Part shown: in pieces, positions 1 to 6,576 of the stretch | Position numbering within the stretch: position 1 is the first letter of the stretch | Layout: every line of letters starts with the position of its first letter | DNA from: an uncultured Prevotellaceae bacterium | GTDB lineage: Bacteria; Bacteroidota; Bacteroidia; Bacteroidales; Bacteroidaceae | Length of the DNA: 48,338 nt | NCBI GenBank assembly: GCA_900315745.1 | Contig: ONAG01000019.1 | Span: forward strand, 1 to 48,338 | Direction: 5' to 3' | Translations under genes and position numbers: made by a program | The notes under the pieces: generated by a model | The model's input: only the letters and a program-made list of their open reading frames with translations | Told to the model about the DNA's origin: nothing | Databases searched by the model: none

Positions 1-186
1 GACGATGTAGGTGTCTGACAAGTCCATGTCAGAGAGGGCATATCCCATCTCTTTTGCCGCCCAACGTGTGGCATATCCCTTACCGTCCTTGAAATCCAAA
101 ATGCGGCGGTGGAGGTCTATCTCTTCAAAGGTCGCTCTATTGAGGAACCTTTGTGGTATGTAGTCATATAGTGCGAAACGTATCAT
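1..186 (-). CDS. N-terminal part of an unidentified protein, cut by the window edge
   Basis: An open frame runs on the minus strand from an ATG at 184-186 off the left end, giving 62 residues that begin MIRFALYDYIPQRF and include LDFKDGKGYATRWAA. It has no stop and codon use looks coding. The opening (FxLYDYxP, then an ILxFKDGK-like stretch) faintly recalls the start of ComF-like phosphoribosyltransferases of Bacteroidales, but the active-site PRPP loop would lie outside the window, so this is only a guess. It lies at the edge of the accessory-looking first 3.8 kb. Confidence 0.5.
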   Translation of the reverse strand, partial: MIRFALYDYIPQRFLNRATFEEIDLHRRILDFKDGKGYATRWAAKEMGYALSDMDLSDTYIV

Positions 187-736
187 AAGGCGGTGGTTTT
201 GGGGGTTGGGGTTGATGTTTTGGTTTTTATTGACTGGAGCCAGAGGGGTAAACTTTTTTACTTTTTGCTTTGCCCCTCATGGGCAGTTTTTTTTATTGGC
301 TGTATGCCGTCGGGTATAAACTTTTTACATCGCACCCAATAGGCGGACTTCAAGGGAAATGGAAGACAAGGAATTTGCGGGATATTCATCTGGAATACCC
401 AGTTTTTGAAAGAAAACTGTGGAAGGCTGCCAGTGGAATATCCTGGAAATAGGCTTACGAAGGATGCCGGTACTTGTCGCATTTCCTGGCCGCTTTACCT
501 TCGCGATGGAAAATGTTGGTCATACACGAATGGCAGGAAGCCCAAGGAAAGGCTGTCTGTGAGGATTTGGCCGAAAAGCCCACCAAGCTTAGACAATTTG
601 TCAACAAAGAGTGACATCTTGTCACTTCAAGGGCAATGGCATGCTTATTGCAACAAGTAGGGTGAGAGCCAAGGAGTTATCCAAGGTTATCTCAAACAAC
701 ATCGTATTACTAAAATATAATTTGGAGGTAAGGATT
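187..736. other. Gene-poor stretch with a possible decayed coding remnant
   Basis: No complete gene is convincing here. One plus-strand frame, about 455-613, reads through without stops and has protein-like composition (it includes LPSRWKMLVIHEWQEAQG) but has no good start and ends at TGA 611-613. Another short frame follows directly. I read this as the decayed end of a lost gene. The last ~20 bp hold the purine-rich ribosome-binding site (TTGGAGGTAAGG) of the Hsp20 gene. Confidence 0.35.
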
Positions 737-1066
737 ATGTTACCAGTAATGTTTAAAAATGGATGGTTCCCAACACTATTTGAAGACTTTCTGAACACAG
801 ATCTTATGCCTCGTGCCAACACTACAGCACCTGCCGTAAATGTGAAAGAAGATGAGAGTGCCTACACGATGGAGCTGGCCGCTCCGGGCATCAAGAAAGA
901 ATATTGCCGAGTGAGTATCAACGACGACGGCAATCTCTGCATCGCCATTGAGAACAAGATGGAACACAAGGATGAGGACAAGGTAGAGAACGGCATCCTG
1001 ACCGTCACTCTGCCGAAGGTGGAGAAAGAGGAGAAGAAAGCCGCCAAGGCCATCGAGATTTCATAA
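737..1066 (+). CDS. Small heat-shock protein, Hsp20/alpha-crystallin family, internally shortened
   Basis: ATP-independent chaperone that holds unfolding proteins in the cytoplasm. The 109-residue product starts MLPVMFKNGWFPTLFEDF, the usual opening of Bacteroidales Hsp20 proteins, continues with APAVNVKEDESAYTMELAAPG (split here: APAVNVKEDES, then AYTMELAAPG) and ends with the conserved NGILTVTLPK strand and a lysine-rich tail. The family is normally about 135-145 residues. The segment expected between the HKDEDK stretch and VENGILTV, which holds the central beta strands (GRYLRREF-like, then the LPDDV-like part), is missing, yet the frame is kept. ATG 737 is preferred over the in-frame ATG at 611 because a GGAGG site lies 8-12 bp upstream and homology begins there. 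It may be non-functional or have altered assembly. It converges on the next gene across a strong hairpin. Confidence 0.8.
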   Translation: MLPVMFKNGWFPTLFEDFLNTDLMPRANTTAPAVNVKEDESAYTMELAAPGIKKEYCRVSINDDGNLCIAIENKMEHKDEDKVENGILTVTLPKVEKEEKKAAKAIEIS

Positions 1067-1078
1067 GACATCACTCTC

Positions 1079-1129
1079 AGAATAACAAAGAGGACAGCTC
1101 CGATTGGAAACTGTCCTCTTTGTTATTCT
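1079..1129. terminator. Bidirectional terminator between hsp20 and the 92-residue gene
   Basis: A perfect 19-bp inverted repeat, arms 1079-1097 and 1111-1129 with a 13-nt loop, lies between two convergent genes. The arms contain AACAAAGAGGACAG and its complement. The T-rich right arm on either strand would serve termination in both directions. Confidence 0.75.
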
Positions 1130-1131
1130 AC

Positions 1132-1410
1132 TCAATCAAGACACTCATTGATTATACGCCGGGTTTCACGTTTAAAGCCCAAACGGTCATACTTCATGCC
1201 ACGGCACAAAATACAACTGCACGGAGTTCCAGTGGAACGATAGGCATACGTCCAAGGTTCCTTTGCCAACTCAAACCAGTGCAATGGGATGTGATGACTG
1301 CCGTCAGCATAGTGACATTCGCGCTCGAAAGACGCATAATAGATCATTCGAGCCTTAAATACTCGGAAGCCCTGCTTCCTTCTCCAAAGTTTTGTTCTTT
1401 TTGTTTCCAT
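1132..1410 (-). CDS. Conserved hypothetical protein, 92 residues
   Basis: A small basic protein beginning METKRTKLWRRKQGFRVF and ending with GMKYDRLGFKRETRRII. The middle contains HWFELAK and TPCSCILCRG; the CxC-x2-C cluster followed by basic residues could bind a metal or nucleic acid, but that is inference. I recognise this type of short W-, R- and C-rich protein as recurrent in Bacteroidales genomes, without known function. It ends on the minus strand just inside the hairpin shared with hsp20. No hydrophobic segment is present, so it should be cytoplasmic. Confidence 0.65.
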   Translation of the reverse strand: METKRTKLWRRKQGFRVFKARMIYYASFERECHYADGSHHIPLHWFELAKEPWTYAYRSTGTPCSCILCRGMKYDRLGFKRETRRIINECLD

Positions 1411-1522
1411 CGTCTCTTTCTATTAAAGTGAGTATCTGATGGAAACTAACTCTGGTGAAATTCATTAAGTCCATATTGATAGATTTTATTTGTCCATTTT
1501 TAAGCAAAAGCTGTGCCAAGAA

Positions 1523-1747
1523 TTACAAAGGGGATGTACCAATCTGACGTCTTGCCACCTCAGCCCGGCCATCAGCCAGTACTGTGTCCAAATTGTCAAG
1601 CACTTGTCTCAGGCCCTCCTCATATTCATCTGGAGATATTTGAGAAGTGGGACGTTGTCCTTGTGTCACTTGGTCGAAATACTCTTTTACTTTTTCGTTT
1701 TTGATGTTGTCTGTTATCTTGTCCATATCTCTTTTATCATAAACCAT
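1523..1747 (-). CDS. Small hypothetical protein, 74 residues
   Basis: A short charged soluble protein containing MDKITDNIKNEKVKEYF and PDEYEEGLRQVLDNLDTVL. It is probably alpha-helical, with no signal peptide or membrane segment. The start could be the first Met or the Met eight residues in. It follows the 79-residue gene by 12 bp on the same strand, so it probably is the last gene of an operon led by the HD-domain protein. I do not recognise a family. Confidence 0.5.
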   Translation of the reverse strand: MVYDKRDMDKITDNIKNEKVKEYFDQVTQGQRPTSQISPDEYEEGLRQVLDNLDTVLADGRAEVARRQIGTSPL

Positions 1748-1759
1748 TAGAAATTCATA

Positions 1760-1999
1760 CTACCAGGGATAAATCACGAACATAGACCCGTTGTCACTCT
1801 CTCCATCGTAGTCAGCCGGAAGGGTGAGCTGGCTCGACAACAGTTCTTGTTCCTCGTCATCAAGATGCCGTTCCAACTCCAGTTCTATGCACTGCCGGCC
1901 AGGGTTGTAATTCAGGTTCCAAATGCAGTCACCGAGGCAGGCATTCACCACCGTCCTAACCTCGTCCTGAAACCGCCAGATAGCGTCAAAGTCAATCAT
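1760..1999 (-). CDS. Small acidic hypothetical protein, 79 residues
   Basis: A strongly acidic protein, MIDFDAIWRFQDEV at the N-terminus, then a cysteine pair around CLGDCIWNLNYNPG, and an acidic middle (ELERHLDDEEQE). No signal peptide or membrane segment. It sits 9 bp downstream of the HD-domain gene and 12 bp upstream of the 74-residue gene, so the three are probably transcribed together from the promoter near 2700. Its function is unknown; the tight spacing suggests a joint role with the HD hydrolase, but that is inference only. Confidence 0.55.
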   Translation of the reverse strand: MIDFDAIWRFQDEVRTVVNACLGDCIWNLNYNPGRQCIELELERHLDDEEQELLSSQLTLPADYDGESDNGSMFVIYPW

Positions 2000-2008
2000 A
2001 ATTCCTGC

Positions 2009-2605
2009 TTACAGTTCCAAGATATGCGTGGCCATGTTGTCAGCCGACTGGATAAGCGACAGCAGCGGATAGCGGTTGTCGGCCTCGTTGATGTTGCTCT
2101 TCGCCTCATAGCTCTGGAAGGCCAAGTCCCATGCGCCCATGTGCCAGCGGATGGCCACCGTCTCGTCGAGGGTCAGCTTCAGACCCAGGCTCAGCAGCAT
2201 AATCACCGATTTCTCTCCGTGTCCGACAGGCATGCGAGAATAATCAGTCTCGTAAGTGTCATGCTGTTCCCATTGGCCCTGGTCGTTCTTGTTCCATTTC
2301 TGTGTTTTCTTGTAGATGTTGGCCTTGCAGATGTCATGAAGCAAGGCGGCGATGATGATGCTATCTTCGGGGAGTCTCTCCCCTACCCCTGTCTTCATGG
2401 CAACTATCGGCCCTCGCAAGGCCATGGCCATATCATAGACATTCATGGAATGTTCCATCAGGCCACCCTCGAAGCTCAGGTGATGCTTGGTTGATGCAGG
2501 AGCTGCGAAGAACCCCGATTTTTCCAGATAGCCTATGACCTCCTCGATGCCCTGCCTCCCTGTAGAGCGCAGCAGCTCTATAAAACGTTCTTTCTTTTCT
2601 TTCAT
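2009..2605 (-). CDS. HD-domain metal-dependent phosphohydrolase-like protein
   Basis: 198 residues with the HD signature in order: His in GGLMEHSMNV, the HD pair in ALLHDICK, further His residues in GHGEKS and IRWHMG, and a late Asp in IQSADNMATHIL. HD proteins bind divalent metals and hydrolyse phosphate esters, often of nucleotides; the substrate here cannot be read from the sequence. The start at 2605 (MKEKKERFIELL) is chosen because the longer in-frame start at 2692 falls at the expected transcription start, just inside the -7 box at 2700-2707. It heads a three-gene minus-strand unit with two small unknown proteins. Cytoplasmic, with no targeting sequence. Confidence 0.75.
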   Translation of the reverse strand: MKEKKERFIELLRSTGRQGIEEVIGYLEKSGFFAAPASTKHHLSFEGGLMEHSMNVYDMAMALRGPIVAMKTGVGERLPEDSIIIAALLHDICKANIYKKTQKWNKNDQGQWEQHDTYETDYSRMPVGHGEKSVIMLLSLGLKLTLDETVAIRWHMGAWDLAFQSYEAKSNINEADNRYPLLSLIQSADNMATHILEL

Positions 2606-2699
2606 GGTTTTCTTAATTTTCCGCAAAGGAAGTGCAAGCCGAACGCAGAAGAAACTTGTTCTTTTGCTGAGGTGCCGCCTTCCTTCGCACATTTATCTG

Positions 2700-2707
2700 C
2701 AAAGTTA
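2700..2707 (-). promoter_or_regulatory. Promoter -7 box of the HD-domain operon
   Basis: On the minus strand this reads TAACTTTG, a full match to the Bacteroidetes -7 consensus TAnnTTTG. No clear -33 TTTG is seen at the usual spacing. It implies a leader of about 90 nt. Confidence 0.6.
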
Positions 2708-2964
2708 TGCATAAGTTGGCTCATATCGTGGGACATGTTCAGATTTCTTTTCAATAATTTCTTTAATGGCACCCCCAAAATAGCAAAAAGAACAGAGTTG
2801 AGGTTACGTACACATCGCGCTCAAAACTCGTCAATTGGTGTTCAAAACCCCTATAAAATCCCTAAAAAACACATTTTTTCGTTTTTTGCTTGCTTTTGTT
2901 TTCAAGCACATATCAAAAGAGCTAACTTTGTTATGCCGAAATGAGCCACGCGCTTTATATTTGA
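2708..2964. other. AT-rich intergenic stretch, no gene
   Basis: Divergent, AT-rich spacer with runs of T around 2873-2900. It contains a plus-strand promoter-like box but no credible coding frame. Confidence 0.5.
2923..2930 (+). promoter_or_regulatory. Orphan plus-strand promoter -7 box
   Basis: TAACTTTG matches TAnnTTTG exactly, in an AT-rich upstream context. The nearest ATG after it (2935) gives only three codons. What follows is a startless reading frame, so the original gene seems to be lost. Confidence 0.45.
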
Positions 2965-3207
2965 AACTTTATCCTTCAGGCTTGTGAGGCGGCAGACATC
3001 GGTATCAACCAGGCTTTCCCGAAAGCACCAAACCATTTCGGTAAGCCAAATGAGCAGAGTCAAGTTTACTTGAACTATGCCATGGCGAGAAATGGTAGAA
3101 TGAAATTCAAGATATTCGCTCCGAATCAAACAATGATTGGTTTGGTAGGCTTCAGGGGACAAAGGAAGTACTTGGATTGTTTGGCCACGGGGTCTTGTCC
3201 GTTATAG
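2965..3207 (+). pseudogene. Startless coding remnant upstream of the topB fragment
   Basis: An 80-codon frame without a start codon, following a TGA at 2962-2964, has strongly protein-like composition: QACEAADIGINQAFPKAP, then YLNYAMARNGRMKFKIFAP and GLVGFRGQRKYLDCLA, ending TAG 3205-3207. It lies 42 bp before the topB fragment, in the same frame. This looks like the 3' end of a gene whose 5' part was deleted, formerly in an operon with topB. I do not recognise the family. Confidence 0.45.
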
Positions 3208-3249
3208 GCAAGGCCCCATTTCAATCCGATAATATTAAGAACGAAGGAC

Positions 3250-3564
3250 ATGAAAGTATGTATTGCGGAAAAGCCCAGCGTGGCGCAGGAAATCGCCAGG
3301 GTCATCGGTGCCACGCGCCGATGTGAAGGTTATTTCGAGGGCAACGGCTACCAAGTGACGTGGACTTTCGGTCACCTGTGCTGCCTGAAATCCCCCGATG
3401 AGTATGATGACAACTGGAAGTGTTGGTCTCTCTCCACGCTTCCGATGATACCCGACTGTTTCGGCATCCGTCTCATTGACGGGGCAAGCATCAGGAAGCA
3501 GTTCAACACCATCAAGAAACTTTTTTCCTTAGCCGACCAATATATCAATACTTATATAATGTAA
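3250..3564 (+). pseudogene. topB: Truncated DNA topoisomerase III (N-terminal Toprim part)
   Basis: The 104-residue product begins MKVCIAEKPSVAQEIARVIG, the start of the Toprim domain of type IA topoisomerase III, and keeps GNGYQVTWTFGHLCCLKSP, including the conserved TFGHL. Similarity runs to about FSLADQYIN (codon ~101) and then stops abruptly, just before the acidic Toprim motif expected next; the family is about 650-700 residues. The remaining Toprim part and the catalytic tyrosine domain are absent, so it cannot be an active topoisomerase. topB genes of this kind are carried by Bacteroidales conjugative elements (for example in the CTnDOT excision operon). Its position 265 bp from the 3' end of a tRNA gene fits a decayed integrated element. 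Confidence 0.8.
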
Positions 3565-3780
3565 ATCAAGTCAAATTTTAAAGCGCGTTCAAATGAAGAT
3601 AAAAATAAATCATCTCCCATTCGTGGGACTGGAGGGGTTAACATCGCCCCTTGCATGCCATAGGCCAAAAATGTTCAAGATATTTGGTAGGTGTTTAACC
3701 CTGTCAAGCACCCCCTCTGGACACCCCCTTTTGTGCAGGTTTTTAGAAAATTTGTGCAGAATTTGTGCAGAAAGCCTGTT
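3565..3780. other. Non-coding remnant with short repeats
   Basis: No credible gene. It contains three copies of TTTGTGCAG (3730-3738, 3751-3759, 3762-3770); the last two form a tandem 11-bp duplication. This is the expected zone for an element end next to tRNA-Pro, but no duplicate of the tRNA 3' end is visible. Confidence 0.4.
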
Positions 3781-3815
3781 AAAAAAAAAGGAAGTGCTTG
3801 AAAATCAAGCACTTC
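3781..3815 (-). terminator. Intrinsic terminator of tRNA-Pro
   Basis: Perfect 10-bp stem (3791-3800 with 3806-3815, loop AAAAT) followed on the minus strand by nine T residues (complement of 3781-3789). Confidence 0.85.
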
Positions 3816-3828
3816 AAATTAGCATTTG

Positions 3829-3902
3829 TCGGGGTGACAGGATTCGAACCTGCGACACCCTGGTCCCAAACCAGGTGCGCTACCGGACTGCGCTACACCC
3901 CG
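3829..3902 (-). tRNA. tRNA-Pro (anticodon TGG)
   Basis: 74 nt, acceptor stem CGGGGTG/CACCCCG with discriminator A, anticodon loop TTTGGGA (anticodon complement at 3866-3868), T-arm GGTTCGAATCC. CCA is not encoded. It has its own promoter upstream and a terminator downstream. Confidence 0.95.
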
Positions 3903-3930
3903 AATGCCATCCCTTTTCAGAATTGCGGTG

Positions 3931-3962
3931 CAAAGGTATAAATATTATTTTGACCTTGCAAA
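3931..3962 (-). promoter_or_regulatory. Promoter of tRNA-Pro
   Basis: Minus strand: TACCTTTG (-7 box, 3931-3938) with TTTG (-33 box, 3959-3962) at 20-bp spacing, a full match to the Bacteroidetes consensus, about 30 bp before the tRNA. Confidence 0.8.
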
Positions 3963-4090
3963 TAAAAGAGCATTTATTTTACCATCTTTTGAAGATTTGG
4001 AGCATTTTGGAGTTTATTTTTCAAGAAAACCGCATTCACGCCCCCTTCAGCCATACAAAAAGATGACTTGAAAACCTAAGTCGGCAAAAT

Positions 4091-5278
4091 CTATTTGATG
4101 ATATTCTGCTCTACAAATACTTTCTTGAGCACCTGAACACCCTTTTCCACCTGGTCGATGGTATGGGTAGCCATCAGTGCAAACCTTACGAGTGTGTCCT
4201 GTGGAGCACAAGCTGGTGGAATGACAGGATTGATGAACACTCCGTTGTCGAAAGCGAGTTTGGTTACAATGAAGGTTTTGTCAACATCCCTTACATACAG
4301 AGGGATGATAGGACTTTCGGTATCACCAATTTCAAAGCCCTCCTCACGGAATCTCTTAAGAGCATAGTTGGTAGTTTCCCACAACTTTGCCCTTCTTTCC
4401 GGTTCTTTTCTAATGATATGCAATGCCTCACGAGCAGCAGCGGTGGCTGCAGGAGTGTTTGAAGCGCTGAAGATATAAGTGCGGCAAGTATGTCTCAGAT
4501 AATTGATGGTATCAGCGTCAGCAGCCACGAAACCACCTATGCTTGCCATGCTTTTCGAGAAAGTACCCATTATGATATCTACATCGTCGATTACGCCGAA
4601 ATGGTCGCACACGCCACGGCCCTCGTCTCCGAAGACACCAATACCATGAGCCTCGTCAACCATAATGGAAGCATTGTATTTTTTCTTGAGCCTTACGATT
4701 TCCGGCAGGTTAGCCAAGTCACCCTCCATAGAGAACACGCCATCTACAACAATTAGCTTGATCGCGTTGGGTTCACATTTTTGCAATTGCTTTTCGAGAT
4801 CCTCCATGTCGTTGTGCTTGAATTTCAGTTGCTTGGCAAACGACAATCTTCTACCATCCACGATACTTGCATGGTCTCTCTCGTCGCAAATGATATAGTC
4901 CTCCCTACCACAGATTACTGCAAGTACGCCCGAGTTAACAAAGAAACCAGTAGAGAAACAAAGCGCATCGTCTTTCCGCTCAAATTCAGCAAGTTCCTTT
5001 TCAAGTTGGACATGCAGGTCAACTGTTCCATTCAAGAACCGGCTTCCAGCACATCCAGACCCGTATTTGTCGAGTGCTTCCTTGGCAGCATCAATAATTC
5101 TTTGGTCTCCTGTCAGTCCGGTATAAGCGTTCGATCCGAACATCAACACCTTTTTGCCTTCCATTTCGACCTCAGTGCCTTGTTTTCCAGAAATTGACCT
5201 GAAATAAGGATAAACACCCATTTCCATGTATTTCTGAGGTTCACGATAGCTTTTGAACCTTTCTTGCAATAGTCCCAT
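4091..5278 (-). CDS. spt: Serine palmitoyltransferase-like alpha-oxoamine synthase
   Basis: PLP enzyme of the AONS/KBL/SPT family, 395 residues. In Bacteroidales the family member that starts this way condenses serine with a long-chain acyl-CoA to 3-ketosphinganine, the first step of sphingolipid synthesis. Visible: the glycine-rich YGSGCAGSRFLNGT, MVDEAHGIGVFG with the PLP-contacting Asp and His, GTFSKSMASIGGF with the PLP lysine at residue 242, and the C-terminal PPACAPQDTLVRF. 8-amino-7-oxononanoate synthase and 2-amino-3-ketobutyrate CoA ligase are the close alternatives; there are no biotin or threonine genes nearby, and the long TGFFVNSG/RDHASIVDG pattern agrees with Spt. It diverges from a lipid kinase gene. 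Cytoplasmic. Confidence 0.85.
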   Translation of the reverse strand: MGLLQERFKSYREPQKYMEMGVYPYFRSISGKQGTEVEMEGKKVLMFGSNAYTGLTGDQRIIDAAKEALDKYGSGCAGSRFLNGTVDLHVQLEKELAEFERKDDALCFSTGFFVNSGVLAVICGREDYIICDERDHASIVDGRRLSFAKQLKFKHNDMEDLEKQLQKCEPNAIKLIVVDGVFSMEGDLANLPEIVRLKKKYNASIMVDEAHGIGVFGDEGRGVCDHFGVIDDVDIIMGTFSKSMASIGGFVAADADTINYLRHTCRTYIFSASNTPAATAAAREALHIIRKEPERRAKLWETTNYALKRFREEGFEIGDTESPIIPLYVRDVDKTFIVTKLAFDNGVFINPVIPPACAPQDTLVRFALMATHTIDQVEKGVQVLKKVFVEQNIIK

Positions 5279-5400
5279 TATAATAAGTAGGTATTCAAAT
5301 ATTAAACATATTTATCAAGTAGGCGCACGAAGGTCTTTTATGTTCTATGGATACCATCGTTTATTTTAGGACACCTACTTAAAAATTTCTAATTAGGCTG

Positions 5401-5408
5401 CAAAGGTA
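5401..5408 (-). promoter_or_regulatory. Promoter -7 box of spt
   Basis: Minus strand TACCTTTG, an exact TAnnTTTG match, giving a leader of about 115 nt. No clear -33 box at the normal distance. Confidence 0.6.
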
Positions 5409-5502
5409 GTAAAAAAAGCCTATTATTCCCACATTTTTTCAAAAGAAAATGCTTTATATCAAAAAAAAGGGTATAAATGTTATCATAATGACTGATTATT
5501 CT

Positions 5503-5510
5503 TAATTTTG
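5503..5510 (+). promoter_or_regulatory. Promoter -7 box of the lipid kinase gene
   Basis: TAATTTTG matches TAnnTTTG, 29 bp before the ATG at 5540. No clear -33 box. Confidence 0.6.
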
Positions 5511-5539
5511 CAGCACTTAAACAAGCAGAAGAAAAAAGC

Positions 5540-6565
5540 ATGAAGTCATTGTTCATCATGAATCCCATTTCCGGCTCCATAAAGAAGTCAGGATTTGCGA
5601 AGTTGATAGACGAGCATATCGACAAGGACAAGTTTGAATATAAAATAAGGTACACAGAACGAGCTGGTCATGCCACAGAAATAGCTCGCGAAGCCTGCGA
5701 GGAAGGATATGACGTCGTAGTGGCAGTAGGCGGCGACGGCACCATCAACGAAGTTGGTTGCGGCTTGATAGGCAGCGACACCGCCATGGCACTGTTGCCT
5801 TGCGGTTCTGGCAATGGTCTTGCGCGCCACTTGTCCATTCCCATCAACATACGCAAGTCGATAGAGATTCTGAATGCCTTCCATACGCACGAAATGGATT
5901 ACTGCACCATCAACGACCACCCATTCTTTTGCACCTGCGGACTTGGTTTCGATGCTTTCATAAGCCAGAAATTCTCCCAGGTGAAGCAGCGTGGCCCGTT
6001 GAAATACATGGAAGAGGTGCTGCACGAAGGATTGCGCTACAAGCCCCAGACCTACATAATAGAAGACGAGACAGGCACACACAGCTACAAGGCATACCTC
6101 ATAACCTGCGCCAACGCCTCCCAATATGGCAACAATGCCTACATAGCACCCCAAGCCTCCATGAGCGATGGTTTTCTCGACATCATCGTAATGGAGCCAT
6201 TCAGCATTCTTGACGCCCCCCAGGTAAGTTTCGACCTTATGAACAAGACTTTGGGAAAAAGCAGCAAGGTGAAGACCTTCAAGGCAAAGAAAGTGCTCAT
6301 AAGGCGTCCGAAAGAAGGTCCTGTACATTTTGACGGCGACCCCATCATCATGGGCAAGGAAATAGAAGTGGCAGTGAAAGAGAACGGCATACGCATGGTA
6401 TGCAACCAAGAAGCAGAAGACTTAGGAAAGTTGACTCCCAACATTGTTCAAAGTGCCGTCAGCGAGCTACTAAACGACTTCAGCGACATGAACAGCAACT
6501 TGCATAGAAGCGGCAGAAACGTGATGGCATTCAACAAGAAGCTTTGGCGGCGGCTTACCCGCTGA
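5540..6565 (+). CDS. Diacylglycerol/sphingosine kinase-family lipid kinase
   Basis: 341 residues. The N-terminal DAGK catalytic domain shows NPISGSIKKSG (nucleotide-loop start), VAVGGDGTINEVG with the GGDGT motif at residues 64-68, and LLPCGSGNGLARHL. The second half has the beta-rich fold with FFCTCGLGFDAFI and VHFDGDPI. The family transfers phosphate from ATP to diacylglycerol, sphingosine, ceramide or related lipids at the membrane surface; the exact lipid cannot be read. The divergent neighbour is serine palmitoyltransferase, which makes a sphingoid or ceramide substrate plausible (inference). The C-terminal ~40 residues (FNKKLWRRLTR end) extend beyond the domain and are basic. Ends 11 bp from the convergent trmN6. 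Confidence 0.85.
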   Translation: MKSLFIMNPISGSIKKSGFAKLIDEHIDKDKFEYKIRYTERAGHATEIAREACEEGYDVVVAVGGDGTINEVGCGLIGSDTAMALLPCGSGNGLARHLSIPINIRKSIEILNAFHTHEMDYCTINDHPFFCTCGLGFDAFISQKFSQVKQRGPLKYMEEVLHEGLRYKPQTYIIEDETGTHSYKAYLITCANASQYGNNAYIAPQASMSDGFLDIIVMEPFSILDAPQVSFDLMNKTLGKSSKVKTFKAKKVLIRRPKEGPVHFDGDPIIMGKEIEVAVKENGIRMVCNQEAEDLGKLTPNIVQSAVSELLNDFSDMNSNLHRSGRNVMAFNKKLWRRLTR

Positions 6566-6576
6566 CCTCCCCCAAC

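Noticed and set aside
3730-3902. Attachment-site duplication of the tRNA-Pro 3' end
   Set aside because: I looked for a second copy of the tRNA 3' end within the first 3.8 kb and saw none; the TTTGTGCAG repeats are unrelated to the tRNA.
3593-4066. Plus-strand frame of 157 codons across tRNA-Pro
   Set aside because: It runs through the antisense of a tRNA and its terminator and resembles no protein.
5588-6409. Minus-strand frame of 273 codons opposite the lipid kinase gene
   Set aside because: The plus-strand kinase motifs (GGDGT, CGSGNG) are intact; the antisense product is unnaturally rich in His, Tyr and Val.
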